From contig JAEPNO010000014.1 of assembly GCA_017643365.1 (NCBI GenBank), positions 24,547 through 88,546 on the forward strand: a stretch of DNA of 64,000 nucleotides, read 5' to 3'. A program made the position numbers and the translations under genes. The notes under the pieces are model-generated. The model searched no databases, was not told the DNA's origin, and worked only from the letters and a program-made list of their open reading frames with translations. The DNA comes from Balneolaceae bacterium. Lineage in GTDB: Bacteria > Bacteroidota > Rhodothermia > Balneolales > Balneolaceae. This document shows positions 25,084 to 36,108 of the stretch, piece by piece. Position 1 is the stretch's first letter; the number at the start of each line of letters is the position of its first letter.

Positions 25084-25149
25084 TTCATTTCTCGGGATTG
25101 ATAGCTGAATGTTTTGGGTTATAAGCACTCAATCAGAACAAACAGCTAC

Positions 25150-26628
25150 ATGAAAAAGAATATCATTGTTATTGGAAGTGGTTTTGGTGGATTAGGCGCC
25201 GCTTCCCGATTATTAAGCGCCGGGCATAACGTTACCATTCTGGAAAAAAGAGACAAATTGGGCGGACGCGCTTATATGTACGAGAAAAATGGGTTTAAAT
25301 TTGATGGTGGCCCCACTGTAATCACCGCTCCTTTTATGTTCGACGACATTTTTGAAGCAGCCGGAAAAAAACGCTCCGACTATGTAGAGTTTGTTCCGTG
25401 CGATCCGTTCTACCGTATTTTTGACGATAAGGGCGAGAAGTTCGATTACAATAACGATCATGAATTCACCCTGAAAGAAATCGAAAAAAGAAGCCCGGGG
25501 GATACCGAAGGCTACGAGAAATTTTTAGGCACCACCAAAGCAATTTTTGACAAAGGCTTTACCGAGCTTGCCGATCAGCCCTTTTTGAAATTCACCGATA
25601 TGTTGAAAGTGGCCCCCGATTTGATCAAGCTGCAATCGTATAAAAATGTTTACAAGTACGTTGCTCAATATATAAAAGACGATTTTCTGCGGATGTGCTT
25701 TTCGTTTCATCCATTGCTTGTGGGTGGCAATCCGTTCGACACCACTTCCATCTACGCGATGATTCATTATTTAGAGCGGGAATGGGGCGTACATTATGCC
25801 ATGGGCGGTACTGGAGCCATTGTAAATGCTTTTGAGAAACTCATCACCGAGCAAGGCGGCAATATCCGCCTAGAAACTGAAGTGGAAGAAATTCTGGTGA
25901 AAAATGGAAAAGCGCATGGTGTTCTGTTAAAAAATGGTGAAGAGCTGGATACCGATGTGGTTGTTTCGAATGCAGATGTGGCGTTTACCTATAAAAATAT
26001 GATCAAGCCCGTGCACCGAAAGAAATACACCGATCGCAAGATTGAACGCACCAAGTACAGTATGTCGCTATTTGTGATTTATTTCGGCACCAAAAAACGC
26101 TACCTCGATTCCGGCTTGGCACATCATAACATTATTTTAGGTCCACGCTACAAAGCGTTACTCGACGATATTTTCCACAAGAAACACGTTGCGGATGATT
26201 TCTCGTTATATCTGCACATGCCAACTATCACCGATAGCAGTATAGCACCTGAAGGCCATGAAGGCTTTTATGTACTTTCGCCGGTTCCACATCTCGATAG
26301 TGGCACCGATTGGAACGAATTTGCGCCTATTTATCGGGATCGAATTATGGATTTCCTCGAAGAAAATTACCTGCCCGATTTAAAAGAAAACCTGGTAGCC
26401 GAGCATTACATCGATCCACTACACTTCCAAGATACACTGAATAGCTACAAAGGCTCAGCGTTCTCAGTAGAACCAATTTTGACTCAATCGGCTTGGTTCC
26501 GTCCACATAATAAGTCGGAAGATGTTGACGGTTTATACTTTGTGGGAGCCGGTACTCATCCCGGTGCAGGCTTACCCGGCGTACTTTCCAGTAGTATCAT
26601 CGCGCAGGATCTAATCGGTCCGGCATGA
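25150..26628 (+). CDS. crtI: phytoene desaturase (carotenoid biosynthesis)
   Basis: A 492-residue FAD-dependent desaturase. The dinucleotide-binding motif is [15 protein letters not shown] (residues 7-21), followed by [14 protein letters not shown] and [12 protein letters not shown]; the C-terminal FAD motif is [20 protein letters not shown]. It introduces double bonds in phytoene on the route to lycopene. I prefer ATG 25150 over the in-frame ATG 25114, which adds 12 residues before the conserved start. No crtB lies beside it, so the rest of the pathway must be elsewhere. Confidence 0.94.
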   Translation: MKKNIIVIGSGFGGLGAASRLLSAGHNVTILEKRDKLGGRAYMYEKNGFKFDGGPTVITAPFMFDDIFEAAGKKRSDYVEFVPCDPFYRIFDDKGEKFDYNNDHEFTLKEIEKRSPGDTEGYEKFLGTTKAIFDKGFTELADQPFLKFTDMLKVAPDLIKLQSYKNVYKYVAQYIKDDFLRMCFSFHPLLVGGNPFDTTSIYAMIHYLEREWGVHYAMGGTGAIVNAFEKLITEQGGNIRLETEVEEILVKNGKAHGVLLKNGEELDTDVVVSNADVAFTYKNMIKPVHRKKYTDRKIERTKYSMSLFVIYFGTKKRYLDSGLAHHNIILGPRYKALLDDIFHKKHVADDFSLYLHMPTITDSSIAPEGHEGFYVLSPVPHLDSGTDWNEFAPIYRDRIMDFLEENYLPDLKENLVAEHYIDPLHFQDTLNSYKGSAFSVEPILTQSAWFRPHNKSEDVDGLYFVGAGTHPGAGLPGVLSSSIIAQDLIGPA

Positions 26629-26653
26629 TGAATGTCTACTATTTGAATCGAAT

Positions 26654-27187
26654 ATGATGATTTCACTTCTTCTACTTTTGCTTTTCACCGATCCCATTCT
26701 GAATTATGATTTCGGAAGTTTTAAATCCGGCTCAAATTGGTTGGTGATTAATGATGGAGTTATGGGAGGCAGATCCGTTGGAAATGCGTTTTTATCGGAT
26801 AACCGTATTCATTTTGAAGGAGCCATTTCTTTCGCAAACAATGGAGGATTTGCCTCACTTCGCAGTAATCGGCTACAGCTGGATTTATCGGAAGCCAAAA
26901 CCATTGAAATTCGTTATCGACTGGAAGGGCTTGATTTTGCATTGATGTTGGAGCAATACAATCAGTTTTATCGTCCTTATTTCTCTTATCCCTTGAATAA
27001 AACCGAGGGACAATGGGTAACCAAGATCATTTCCATCGAACAGTTATATGAAACCCGAATGGGTGATTATACCGGTAAATTCTTCGACAAAAAGAAATCC
27101 AAGCCGTTTAGACGACTTGGATTCATATCGAAAGAAAAAAAGGAATCGAACTTTACACTCGAGATCGATTACATCTCAATCAATTAG
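26654..27187 (+). CDS. CIA30-family protein
   Basis: A 177-residue protein with a short hydrophobic N-terminus ([15 protein letters not shown], a likely signal peptide) and a CIA30 beta-sandwich: [33 protein letters not shown] and the terminal [16 protein letters not shown]30 domains were named from a complex I assembly factor but in bacteria resemble carbohydrate-binding folds; function here is unknown. Its stop overlaps the convergent transaldolase stop by 3 nt. Confidence 0.88.
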   Translation: MMISLLLLLLFTDPILNYDFGSFKSGSNWLVINDGVMGGRSVGNAFLSDNRIHFEGAISFANNGGFASLRSNRLQLDLSEAKTIEIRYRLEGLDFALMLEQYNQFYRPYFSYPLNKTEGQWVTKIISIEQLYETRMGDYTGKFFDKKKSKPFRRLGFISKEKKESNFTLEIDYISIN

Positions 27188-27843
27188 TTCTTCAGGCTTT
27201 CTTGTAGATCTTCCCAATCTTTTAGGAAGCGAGCCAAACCGCTATCAGTTAGCGGGTGCTTCAACAAACCATTGATTACGCTAAGTGGCATGGTTGCAAC
27301 ATCTGCACCGGCTTTGGCACATTCAACAACGTGCATTGGGTGGCGAATACTTGCCGCCAATACTTCAGTCGGGAATCCGTAATTCACATAAATCTCCACG
27401 ATATCGCGGATCAACTGCATTCCATCCGAAGAGATATCATCTAAACGACCTAAGAACGGTGAAATGTAGGTTGCACCGGCTTTTGCAGCTATGAGTGCCT
27501 GTGTTGAAGAAAAGCAAAGTGTACAATTGGTTTTGATGCCTTCTTCAGAAAAAGTTTTAATGGCTTTGATTCCATCTTTGATCAATGGGATTTTAACCAC
27601 CACATTGTCAGCGATTTTGGCAATTTTTCGCCCCTCTTCCACCATTTCGTTGTAGGTAGTTGAAACGACCTCAGCTGATACATCACCTTCAACGATGTCG
27701 CAAATCTTTTTGATATGCCCTTCGAAATCTCTGACTCCGATTTTTGCGCATAAGCTCGGATTGGTAGTTACGCCATCAAGCACACCCAGATCATTGGCTT
27801 CCTGTATTTCTTCAAGGTTTGGGGTATCGATAAAAAATTTCAT
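27184..27843 (-). CDS. transaldolase / fructose-6-phosphate aldolase family
   Basis: A 219-residue short-type TIM-barrel transaldolase (TalC/FSA family). [14 protein letters not shown] start, GVTTNPSL (25-31), Schiff-base Lys84 in [11 protein letters not shown], and [20 protein letters not shown] are seen. It acts in the non-oxidative pentose phosphate pathway or as a fructose-6-P aldolase; the sequence alone does not settle which. The start is ATG 27843; a longer in-frame ATG at 27906 adds 21 unmatched residues. Confidence 0.93.
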   Translation of the reverse strand: MKFFIDTPNLEEIQEANDLGVLDGVTTNPSLCAKIGVRDFEGHIKKICDIVEGDVSAEVVSTTYNEMVEEGRKIAKIADNVVVKIPLIKDGIKAIKTFSEEGIKTNCTLCFSSTQALIAAKAGATYISPFLGRLDDISSDGMQLIRDIVEIYVNYGFPTEVLAASIRHPMHVVECAKAGADVATMPLSVINGLLKHPLTDSGLARFLKDWEDLQESLKN

Positions 27844-28018
27844 GTAAACGTTTTTTTGAGGTGGAATTTCGAGCCTGAAATTACGGAATAACCAGCTCCC
27901 GTTCATTTCAAAATGTAAACCACCAATTGCTTTTTTTTACAAGCTAAAACTCATTACTGCTGAACTATTTAGCGAAATTTAGAGTCTTAAGTACCAAACT
28001 CAACTCATACATATTTCA

Positions 28019-29404
28019 GTGAAAAATTTACTCTTTTCGGCATTCATTCTTTCTTTGGTTTTTCTGGGCTGTGGAGGCTCGGATGAAGAAACTTCTTCAA
28101 ATTCCGGCGGTGGTGGCTGGGGTAGTTGGGGCGCCGGTGGTAACAACGACCGTATTACTAGCGTTGAAACACAAAACGTAACTTTACAACCCATTGCAGA
28201 TCAGGTGCGATCTTTTGGAACGATTAAAGCTCAGGATGTAATCTCCATCACTCCACAAGTTTCTAACAGAATCACCCGTTTTTACGTTGATTTGGGCGAT
28301 ACCGTACGTCAAGGACAGCTTTTAGCCAAAATAAACGACGCTACTTTTCGGGATCAACTTTTACAAGCAGAAGCTCAAGTAGCTCAAAGTCGCATTGCCG
28401 TTTCGCGAGACAGCGCGGCTTACTACCGCCTTCGAACCCTTATTGATCGAGATCTTAGCAGCCCAGCTGAGTTAGAAGCGGCTCAGGCTTCATACCAAAG
28501 TTCGGTTGCTTCTTTTCAATCAGCAAAAGCATCACTCACTCAAGCTAAAGAAAATTTCAACTATACAGAGGTACGATCTCCGGTTCGTGGAGTGATTATC
28601 TCGCGCACAGGCGAAGAAGGTGATATTGCAAACGCATCGCAAGCATTATTTGAAATAGCTAATTTAGTAGGCTACGAATCGCGCGTATTTTTACCGGTTC
28701 AAGATTGGCGATTTGTGAAAATCGGACAACAAGTGAAGCTTCGTGTATCAAACGAAAATAATGCAACTGCTGAAGGAGTCATCAGCAGAAAAAGCCCGCA
28801 ACTTGATGCCACAACCGGTTTAGGGGAAGTAGTAATTTCGCTAACTAATACCGGTCCTAGCATTTATCCCGGCGTACTTACCGAAAGCATCATCGACATC
28901 GATTATAAGCCACAAGCTGTAGTTGTACCTCGAAGTGCATTAGTAGAAAAAGTAGAAACTGTGGTAGAACCAGAATCAAATACCATTTCTTTGGATCGAA
29001 CTTATTCGGTATTTGTTTCGGTAGGTGATTCGGTAGCCGAATTACGCCCTTTACAGTTAGGCATTGAGCAAGGCGATAAGATTGAGGTTCTTTCCGGATT
29101 ACGTCCCGGCGACAACATTATCGTAACCGGTCAAGCAAGCTTAAAAGACGGTGGTAAAATCAGAGTAGCAACAGGATCTGATTTCTCTTCGCCACAAAGC
29201 GCTGAAATTGCTGGTGGAGGTTCTGAGCAAGGTCAAACCGCACGTCCTGCCGGTGGCAGACCGGGTGGCCAAGGCGGTGCAGCTTTTGCAAACATGAGTG
29301 ACGAAGAACGCCAAAAAATGCGCCAGCGCATGCAAAACATGAGTCAGGATGAACGTCGTGCACTCATGGACAGCATCAGAACCGCTAACGCTACTAATAA
29401 TTAA
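28019..29404 (+). CDS. RND efflux periplasmic adaptor lipoprotein
   Basis: A 461-residue membrane-fusion protein: lipobox with Cys18 (LVFLGC), Gly/Ser-rich linker, barrel-sandwich half (SITPQVSNRITRFYVDLGDTV), alpha-hairpin (about 110-185), second half-lipoyl (EVRSPVRGVIISRTGEEGD), beta-barrel and membrane-proximal domains. The C-terminus is Gly-rich then charged (SDEERQKMRQRMQNMSQDER), a tail seen in many Bacteroidota adaptors. GTG start. First gene of a three-gene efflux operon; the permease starts 2 nt later. No TolC-like outer-membrane channel gene is present in the window. Confidence 0.94.
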   Translation: MKNLLFSAFILSLVFLGCGGSDEETSSNSGGGGWGSWGAGGNNDRITSVETQNVTLQPIADQVRSFGTIKAQDVISITPQVSNRITRFYVDLGDTVRQGQLLAKINDATFRDQLLQAEAQVAQSRIAVSRDSAAYYRLRTLIDRDLSSPAELEAAQASYQSSVASFQSAKASLTQAKENFNYTEVRSPVRGVIISRTGEEGDIANASQALFEIANLVGYESRVFLPVQDWRFVKIGQQVKLRVSNENNATAEGVISRKSPQLDATTGLGEVVISLTNTGPSIYPGVLTESIIDIDYKPQAVVVPRSALVEKVETVVEPESNTISLDRTYSVFVSVGDSVAELRPLQLGIEQGDKIEVLSGLRPGDNIIVTGQASLKDGGKIRVATGSDFSSPQSAEIAGGGSEQGQTARPAGGRPGGQGGAAFANMSDEERQKMRQRMQNMSQDERRALMDSIRTANATNN

Positions 29405-29406
29405 TT

Positions 29407-32400
29407 ATGGGCGGTCTATCAAAACTGGCAGTTCAACGCCCAATCACATTTTTAATGGTCAGCTTGATTCTGATCGGATTCGGTATTTTCGGAGTGTCTC
29501 AACTTCGGCTGAATCTATATCCGGATGTTAGCTTTCCAACCATCACTATTTACACGGGCTACGAAGGCGTAGCTCCCGAAGATATTGAAGCACTGGTTAC
29601 TCGCCCGATTGAAGAGCAAGTTGGGAGTATTAGTGGGATTCGCAGAGTGCGCTCACTTTCGAGCCAAGGCGCATCGGTTGTAAAACTAAATTTCAACTGG
29701 GGCACCGATCTTTACGAGGCCGAAAATGATGTTCGTAAACAACTTGGTTTTGTGTCGAGGGCTATCCCCCGCGATGCAGAAACTCCACTCGTGTTCAGTT
29801 ACGATCCAAACCAAGAGCCGATTGTGGTATTGGCGGTTACTTCTGATGTACGATCATCTCGTGACCTCAGGACCTACGCCACACAAGTGCTGGAGCAACG
29901 CATTGAACGTATTAATGGCATTGCATCGGCAGAAACATCCGGTGGCTTAGAACGGCAAATTAATGTGACCATCGACAGCGAAAAAATGCGCTTATACAAT
30001 GTCACCATTTCTGATATTTCATCTCGTTTATCTGCAGAAAATATTCAGGTACCGGCCGGACAGTTGATCGAAGGAAATACCGTGTACTCGCTGCGTACCA
30101 TGGGTGAGTTAAAAACGGTTGAGCAAATCCGAAATACAGTAGTCGAAGTTCGCGATGGACAAACTCTATTTCTTAAAGATGTAGCCACTGTTGAAGATGG
30201 AATCGCTCAACCCATTGGCAATGTTCAGGTAAATGGCGAAGATGGAATTATCATCAATATTTATCGCCAAAGTGATGCCAATGTAGTAGTTGCTGCCGAT
30301 GAAGTGATTTCCAGCCTTGGCACTATTCAGGAAAGTCTGCCAGATGACATCGTGGTTGAAGTGCTTACCAACAAAGCCGAGTTCATCAAAATGTCGATCG
30401 AGAACTTACTGCTTACGGGATTGCAAGCCATCATTCTGGTAGTCTTAATTCTACTCGCATTTTTACGAAGCGGACGTTCTGCACTCATTATCGCCATTTC
30501 GATTCCGGTTTCTATCATCACCACCTTTGCAGTGATGGATTTTGCAAATCTGAGTTTGAATATCATCTCACTTTCCGGTTTAACACTGGCCGTGGGGCTT
30601 GTGGTTGATGATGCTGTAGTAGTGCTTGAGAATATTTTCCGATTTCGAGAGGAAGGGAATAATCGAAAAGATGCAGCGGTTATGGGAGCCAAAGAGGTTG
30701 CTGTACCGGTTGTGATTTCCACCCTTACCACATTGGTTGTATTTCTGCCGATTCTATTCGTACCTGGAATTGCAGGATTCTTATTTCGTGATTTAGCACT
30801 TACTATTTCGTTCTCTCTTTCTGTTTCCTCGTTGGTTGCTTTAACGCTAATCCCAATGATGACTTCTCAGTTTTTTAAAGATGGTGAGTCGAATTTTCAA
30901 TCTGAAAACCGAGTTGCATTATTCTTCAGCAATCTACTTTCTAAGTTAGAAGAAATGTATTCTCGCCAGCTTGATTCTGCCTTACATCGAAGTGGATTAA
31001 TTATTCTCGGCTCGGTTGTATTTTTTGTGATTACCCTACCCATTTTCAATACTCTGGGCGGCGAATTCTTCCCTCGGGTGGATGAAAACGCATTTACTTT
31101 GGAAATTAGTCGCGAACCGGGAGTAAGCCTATTGGAGCTCGAACGTTCTATCAAACAGGTTGAAAGCGTGCTTTCCCGAACCATTCCTGAAGCCCGAATT
31201 ATTGTATCGGATTATGGCGATAAGGAAGGAATTGAAGGTGCCGACAATCCCGGAGGCTTCACCGGAACTATCCGTGTTGAGTTGGTTGGGCAAGATGAAC
31301 GAGAGCGCTCTCAGTTCGATATTGTAAATCAGGCCTTAACCGATTTGCAGATTGTACCCGGCGTAGATGTACAAGAAATTGTGATCGATCCGCTATCTCC
31401 TGATGGAGAAAACGGCTTAATCGTTCAGATTTATGGCTACGATCCCGAAATCAAAAAAGACCTTACCGAAGGCGTAAAAGAGCGTCTACTTCAAATTGAT
31501 GGTGTGGTCAGTTCCTATTCAACCGCAGATCAAGGTCGGCCGGAATTGAGATTGGTGATGGATCGTGAGCGAATTTCATTAGTTGGAATGAATACCAATC
31601 AAGTTGCAAGTGCAGTGAGTAATGCGGTTCAGGGTTCTATTGCTACCAGTTTTGTAGATCAAGGTGTGGAATTTGAAGTCTTGGTAGAGCTCGATCCACT
31701 TCAGAAATCAGCTTCTTCCGATCTCGAAGACATACAGATTCAAACTCCATCCGGCGAATGGATGCCACTAAGTAATCTTGCCAGGATTGAGCGTTTTACC
31801 GGCCCGACGAATGTTACTCGCATTGATCAGGAGCGTGTGGTTGAGATTTTTACTGAATTGGACGACATCGATCTGAAAAATGCTTCAGCCGAAGCTCGAC
31901 TTCTTCTCGACGAAATTCAATGGCCCGAAGGCTACCGATATGCCCTTGCCGGTTCAGCTGAAGAACAAGCCGAATCGTTTAACTTCTTGTTGATCGCTTT
32001 TACTATCGCCGGAATTTTAACCTACATGGTAATGGCATCTCAGTTCGAAAGTTTGATCGAACCGTTTATCATCATTTTCACTATTCCTTTAGCCCTTTCG
32101 GGCGTGTTAATCATGCTTGGCTTAACAAGCACGCCCATCAGTGTCACATCCATGGTTGGCTTGATTTTACTCTCGGGTATTGTTGTGAACAACGGAATTG
32201 TGATGATCGATTACATCAAGATTTTGCAAGCTCGGGGAATGAGCCGCCATGAAGCAATTGTACAAGGCGCAACCCGACGTTTACGCCCTATTTTAATGAC
32301 TGCGCTAACCACCATTTTATCGATGGTACCACTGGCGCTTGAAATCGGCTCCGGTTCGGAAACCTGGAGTCCAATGGCACGAACAGTAATTGGCGGACTT

Positions 32401-32532
32401 ACCATGTCTACCTTTTTGATGCTGTTTGTTGTTCCAAGTATTTACAACCTGATTAATAAAGGGGTAAGTAAAATGGGATTCGATGCCATCCACAAAGATG
32501 ATCCACTTGCCAAAGAAGAGGTAACAGCATGA
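29407..32532 (+). CDS. RND efflux permease, first of pair (HAE1-like)
   Basis: A 1041-residue inner-membrane proton/drug antiporter subunit with 12 membrane helices and two large periplasmic loops. N-terminal PITFLMVSLILIGFGIFG, the TM4 proton-relay motif GLVVDDAVVVLENIFR with both Asp, and TM10 GIVVNNGIVMIDY are seen. It overlaps the next permease by 4 nt (ATGA). Two different permeases after one adaptor recall the MdtABC layout, in which the permeases form a mixed trimer. Substrate unknown. Confidence 0.95.
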   Translation: MGGLSKLAVQRPITFLMVSLILIGFGIFGVSQLRLNLYPDVSFPTITIYTGYEGVAPEDIEALVTRPIEEQVGSISGIRRVRSLSSQGASVVKLNFNWGTDLYEAENDVRKQLGFVSRAIPRDAETPLVFSYDPNQEPIVVLAVTSDVRSSRDLRTYATQVLEQRIERINGIASAETSGGLERQINVTIDSEKMRLYNVTISDISSRLSAENIQVPAGQLIEGNTVYSLRTMGELKTVEQIRNTVVEVRDGQTLFLKDVATVEDGIAQPIGNVQVNGEDGIIINIYRQSDANVVVAADEVISSLGTIQESLPDDIVVEVLTNKAEFIKMSIENLLLTGLQAIILVVLILLAFLRSGRSALIIAISIPVSIITTFAVMDFANLSLNIISLSGLTLAVGLVVDDAVVVLENIFRFREEGNNRKDAAVMGAKEVAVPVVISTLTTLVVFLPILFVPGIAGFLFRDLALTISFSLSVSSLVALTLIPMMTSQFFKDGESNFQSENRVALFFSNLLSKLEEMYSRQLDSALHRSGLIILGSVVFFVITLPIFNTLGGEFFPRVDENAFTLEISREPGVSLLELERSIKQVESVLSRTIPEARIIVSDYGDKEGIEGADNPGGFTGTIRVELVGQDERERSQFDIVNQALTDLQIVPGVDVQEIVIDPLSPDGENGLIVQIYGYDPEIKKDLTEGVKERLLQIDGVVSSYSTADQGRPELRLVMDRERISLVGMNTNQVASAVSNAVQGSIATSFVDQGVEFEVLVELDPLQKSASSDLEDIQIQTPSGEWMPLSNLARIERFTGPTNVTRIDQERVVEIFTELDDIDLKNASAEARLLLDEIQWPEGYRYALAGSAEEQAESFNFLLIAFTIAGILTYMVMASQFESLIEPFIIIFTIPLALSGVLIMLGLTSTPISVTSMVGLILLSGIVVNNGIVMIDYIKILQARGMSRHEAIVQGATRRLRPILMTALTTILSMVPLALEIGSGSETWSPMARTVIGGLTMSTFLMLFVVPSIYNLINKGVSKMGFDAIHKDDPLAKEEVTA

Positions 32533-35500
32533 AGAAATTTAGCCTGACCGGAGGAATACTAAACCGCCCGATTACCGTAATCATGTGTACGTTGATTATT
32601 GTAGGGTTCGGGATATTCTCGCTCACCAATTTAAGGGTTACGCTTTTCCCAAAGCTTAATATTCCTGTGTTGGCTATTTCAACAGGTTACCAAAATGTAG
32701 CGCCTGAAGATATCGATCGGATTATTGTAACACCGATTGAAGGCGCTGTTTCAGCTATCGAAGGCATTGAAAGTCTGGAAGCACGAGTTAGCCGTGGAAA
32801 CGCATTTATCATTATGCGTTTGTACGAAGGCACCGATATCCGAAAAACGGAGTTGAAAGTTCAAAAAGCGATCGATCAGATTCGAAACGATCTACCTCAA
32901 CAAGCGCGTGAGCCTGTTATTTTCCAGTTTGATCCCGAAAACCGACCTATCATGCAATTGAGTATTAACTCAGGGCAAAAGGGATTGGATGAGCTGAGAA
33001 ACCTCGCTATTGAAGTGGTGGAGCCAAATTTAGAACGGTTAATCGGATTGGCTTCTGCTGACACCCGTGGGGGATTAGAGCGACGAATTTATGTGGATGT
33101 TTCGCCCATGCGGCTGGCACAACACAGCTTAGTTCCGCAGGAAATCGAAAGTGCGATTTCTAGCAATAATACTCAGTTGCCAATGGGTAACGTGCTTGCC
33201 CAGAATATCAGTTATAGCGTTCGGGCTGAGTCGATGTATAAAACCGTGGAAGAAATCCGGCAGACCATCATTAAAGTGTCTGAAAACGGAGTTCCAATTC
33301 GTGTAGGCGATGTTGCCGACGTTTCGGATGGATTCACTGAGGTAACGAGCCTTGTAAATGTGAATGGCAACAATAGTGTATCCATCGAAATACAGAAAAA
33401 CTCGGATGCCAATACACTTGATGTTGTAAACGCGGTAAAAGCCGTGGTGCCTGAACTAAATGAGAAACTCCCGCCGGATGTGGAACTGCGCATTTTGAGC
33501 GATGAAGGCCAAACCATCGACGACTCCATCAACAATTTGGCACAATCGTCGTTGATTGCCTTGCTGGTGGTAGTGTTAATTATTTTGATATTTATGGGCG
33601 GATGGCGCATTTCTTTGGTAGTGGCCATTTCTATTCCGGTTTCTATTGCAGCTTGTTTTGCAGCTATGTACGCTGTAGGCTTAACGTTAAACATCTTTAC
33701 GATTTCAGCACTTGCGCTGGCCATTGGTTTATTGGTTGATAATGCCATTGTAGTTTCGGAAAGTATTGCCCGAAAAATGGAAGACGGCGTAGCCAAAATG
33801 GAAGCTGCGCTTACAGGCACCAACGAAGTAATCGGGCCGCTTCTTGGGTCAACCTTAACCACACTAGGTGTTTTTATACCAATTACGCTGATCACCGGAG
33901 TACAAGGAGCCTTGTTTCGCGAGTTCGCAATTACCATTAGTTTTGCAATCGGAATATCATTTTTATCATCCATAATTCTTGTTCCGGTAGTTGCTTTGCT
34001 TTTGCTCGATGTAGATCAGTTCAACAAAGGTGGCTTGGTTTTTAAAGCCATGCACAAACTTGAAGGTGGATATGGCAAAACGTTAAACTGGATTATGCAT
34101 CACAAATGGTTACCAACCCTGATGTTGATTGGAATTTTATTTGGTACCATTTATTTGTTTCAAAACATCACCAAAGAAGGATTCCCTGAAACCGATTCCG
34201 GCGAAATTGATGTAAACGTCACCCTACAGGAAGGCACAAAACTGGTTAAAACAGTAGAAGTGATGAAGCAATTCGAGGAGAAACTACTTCAAAAGCCTGA
34301 AATTGAAACATTGATTTCAAGTATTGGCCGAAGCCGCTGGACCGAGCAAAGTAATCGTGGCAGTTTCACTCTTAATTTAGTTCCTATAGAAGAACGCGAC
34401 ATTACCAGCAACGAAATGGCTGCTGCACTTCGACAAGAATTAACTTATCCCGGAGCAACAGTACGGGCCTCGGTTGAAGGCGGTGGGTTACGCTTTGGTG
34501 GGCGAGGATTTAGTTTTGGTGGAAATTCCCTTCGTCTAACCTTAGTGGGTCCCGAGATGGAGCAGTTGCTAAAAGTTTCCAATCAATTGGAAGAACGATT
34601 GCTAAACGACCCAAATATCATTTCGGTAGATAACGGTCGAACCGACCCAACCCCTGAATTGCAGTTTGTTGTTGATAGAAATAGAATTGGTTTGATGAAC
34701 GCAGGAGTAGCAAATGTAGCAAACAATCTTCGTACACAAACACTAGGTAATCAAGCGGGGTATTTCCGTTCAGAAGGTCGTGAAATTCCGATCGAAGTTC
34801 GGACATCTAAAGAAGCGTTGAAATCTCGCGAAGATTTGTTTGATCTAGAGGTGTTACAATACGGAGATCAACGAATTCCGGTAGTTGCTGTAGGAGAGTT
34901 TATCGAAACCAAAGGCGTAGATTCGTACCAAAAACGAAATCGCGAGATTTTATTGGATGTGAATATTCAATTCAATGGAGAATCGGAAGAATATAAAGCA
35001 CTGATCACCAATTTTATCGACGAAGAAATTATAATGCCCGAGGGCTATCGGTATGAATTCACCGGTGCCAGTTTCGAAACCCAGCAGGCAACCAATCAAT
35101 TTATGTGGGCCGGCATTGCTGCGATTGTTCTCATGTTTATGATTATGGCTTCGTTGTTCGAAAATTTCCGTGATCCATTTGTGATTTGGTTCTGTATTCC
35201 AATGGCGTTATTCGGCGCACTTGCCGGCTTGATGCTTACCGGATCACCATTAAGCACAACCGGAAACATCGGGTTGTTTATGCTAGTTGGTATCATCTTA
35301 AATAATGGAATTGTGTTAGTAGATTACATGCATTTGAGAACTCGAAATATGGAGTTCAATCTCGATCGGGATTCAGCCTTTATGCAAAACATTTTAGAAG
35401 CATGCAAGCGCCGTATGCGCCCTGTTTTACTTACTGCAATCACCACCATCTGTTCGATGATTCCGCTTTCACTGGAGCTAGGTGCCGGAGCTGAAATCTG

Positions 35501-35672
35501 GTCACCATTAGCTAAAACTGTTATCTTTGGATTACTATTTGGTGTGCTGTTCACGTTGTTTATTACCCCCGCTCTATCGCTTGGGTTAAAACAAGTGATT
35601 TATTGGATCGCTAAACTATTCAATTGGGTTAAAGAAGTAGTATTTAATAAAAAAGAACAGGCACATATTTGA
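32529..35672 (+). CDS. RND efflux permease, second of pair
   Basis: A 1047-residue RND permease, paralogue of the preceding gene: PITVIMCTLIIVGFGIFS start and TM10 GIILNNGIVLVDY. In TM4 the motif is GLLVDNAIVVSESIAR, so the second relay Asp is Asn; this variant is common in Bacteroidota RND proteins, but next to a DD-type partner it suggests division of labour in a heteromer. It contains a glycine-rich insertion (GGGLRFGGRGFSFGG, about 655-669) in the second periplasmic loop. Confidence 0.95.
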   Translation: MKKFSLTGGILNRPITVIMCTLIIVGFGIFSLTNLRVTLFPKLNIPVLAISTGYQNVAPEDIDRIIVTPIEGAVSAIEGIESLEARVSRGNAFIIMRLYEGTDIRKTELKVQKAIDQIRNDLPQQAREPVIFQFDPENRPIMQLSINSGQKGLDELRNLAIEVVEPNLERLIGLASADTRGGLERRIYVDVSPMRLAQHSLVPQEIESAISSNNTQLPMGNVLAQNISYSVRAESMYKTVEEIRQTIIKVSENGVPIRVGDVADVSDGFTEVTSLVNVNGNNSVSIEIQKNSDANTLDVVNAVKAVVPELNEKLPPDVELRILSDEGQTIDDSINNLAQSSLIALLVVVLIILIFMGGWRISLVVAISIPVSIAACFAAMYAVGLTLNIFTISALALAIGLLVDNAIVVSESIARKMEDGVAKMEAALTGTNEVIGPLLGSTLTTLGVFIPITLITGVQGALFREFAITISFAIGISFLSSIILVPVVALLLLDVDQFNKGGLVFKAMHKLEGGYGKTLNWIMHHKWLPTLMLIGILFGTIYLFQNITKEGFPETDSGEIDVNVTLQEGTKLVKTVEVMKQFEEKLLQKPEIETLISSIGRSRWTEQSNRGSFTLNLVPIEERDITSNEMAAALRQELTYPGATVRASVEGGGLRFGGRGFSFGGNSLRLTLVGPEMEQLLKVSNQLEERLLNDPNIISVDNGRTDPTPELQFVVDRNRIGLMNAGVANVANNLRTQTLGNQAGYFRSEGREIPIEVRTSKEALKSREDLFDLEVLQYGDQRIPVVAVGEFIETKGVDSYQKRNREILLDVNIQFNGESEEYKALITNFIDEEIIMPEGYRYEFTGASFETQQATNQFMWAGIAAIVLMFMIMASLFENFRDPFVIWFCIPMALFGALAGLMLTGSPLSTTGNIGLFMLVGIILNNGIVLVDYMHLRTRNMEFNLDRDSAFMQNILEACKRRMRPVLLTAITTICSMIPLSLELGAGAEIWSPLAKTVIFGLLFGVLFTLFITPALSLGLKQVIYWIAKLFNWVKEVVFNKKEQAHI

Positions 35673-35739
35673 AGACGCTAATTTACATTGGAGCGCGTTT
35701 TTTATATCCTAAGTGCAATACAGACAAAAGGAGATTATT

Positions 35740-36039
35740 ATGAGTAGATCAGGAAATTTTTTAGCAGGACTTATCACAGGAGCGATGGCGGGAACTGTAA
35801 TTGCGTTACTTTACGCCCCCGATACCGGAGCGAATACACGAGGTCGAATCTCGTACCGATTAAGCAATTACAGAGACGAACTTAACGAGCTGATAGCCGA
35901 GCTTAGAAAGGAAAAGCAAAAGCTTATTTCTGAAGCAAAAGAAAAAGGCGATGCTGTAGTTCTGGAAGCCAAAGACAAAGCTGAAAGTTTAATTCGCGAA
36001 GCAGAAAGCTTACTCGAATCTATTGAGCCGGGATCATAA
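35740..36039 (+). CDS. YtxH-domain small protein
   Basis: A 99-residue protein with an N-terminal hydrophobic segment containing FLAGLITGAMAGTVIALLYAP (YtxH signature, about 6-26), then a highly charged coiled coil (LNELIAELRKEKQKLISEAK). An AAAGGAG Shine-Dalgarno at about 35728-35733 fixes the start at ATG 35740 rather than 35713. YtxH proteins are stress-linked membrane-associated proteins of unclear function. Monocistronic, with a terminator after it. Confidence 0.9.
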   Translation: MSRSGNFLAGLITGAMAGTVIALLYAPDTGANTRGRISYRLSNYRDELNELIAELRKEKQKLISEAKEKGDAVVLEAKDKAESLIREAESLLESIEPGS

Positions 36040-36064
36040 GCCTAACTCAACAATTTAGTTTATC

Positions 36065-36095
36065 AAGGCATGGGTTTTTACTCATGCCTTTTTTT
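36065..36095 (+). terminator. intrinsic terminator after YtxH gene
   Basis: AAGGCATG and CATGCCTT form an 8-bp stem (extended by G-C-like pairs) followed by seven T; the A-poor other side makes it mainly plus-strand, though it lies between convergent genes. Confidence 0.88.
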
Positions 36096-36108
36096 GTGCC
36101 TTTATTTT

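Noticed and set aside
32211..35554. Several minus-strand frames in the RND permease genes, one of 253 codons
   Set aside because: Antisense shadows of strongly coding membrane-protein genes; no start signals or motifs.
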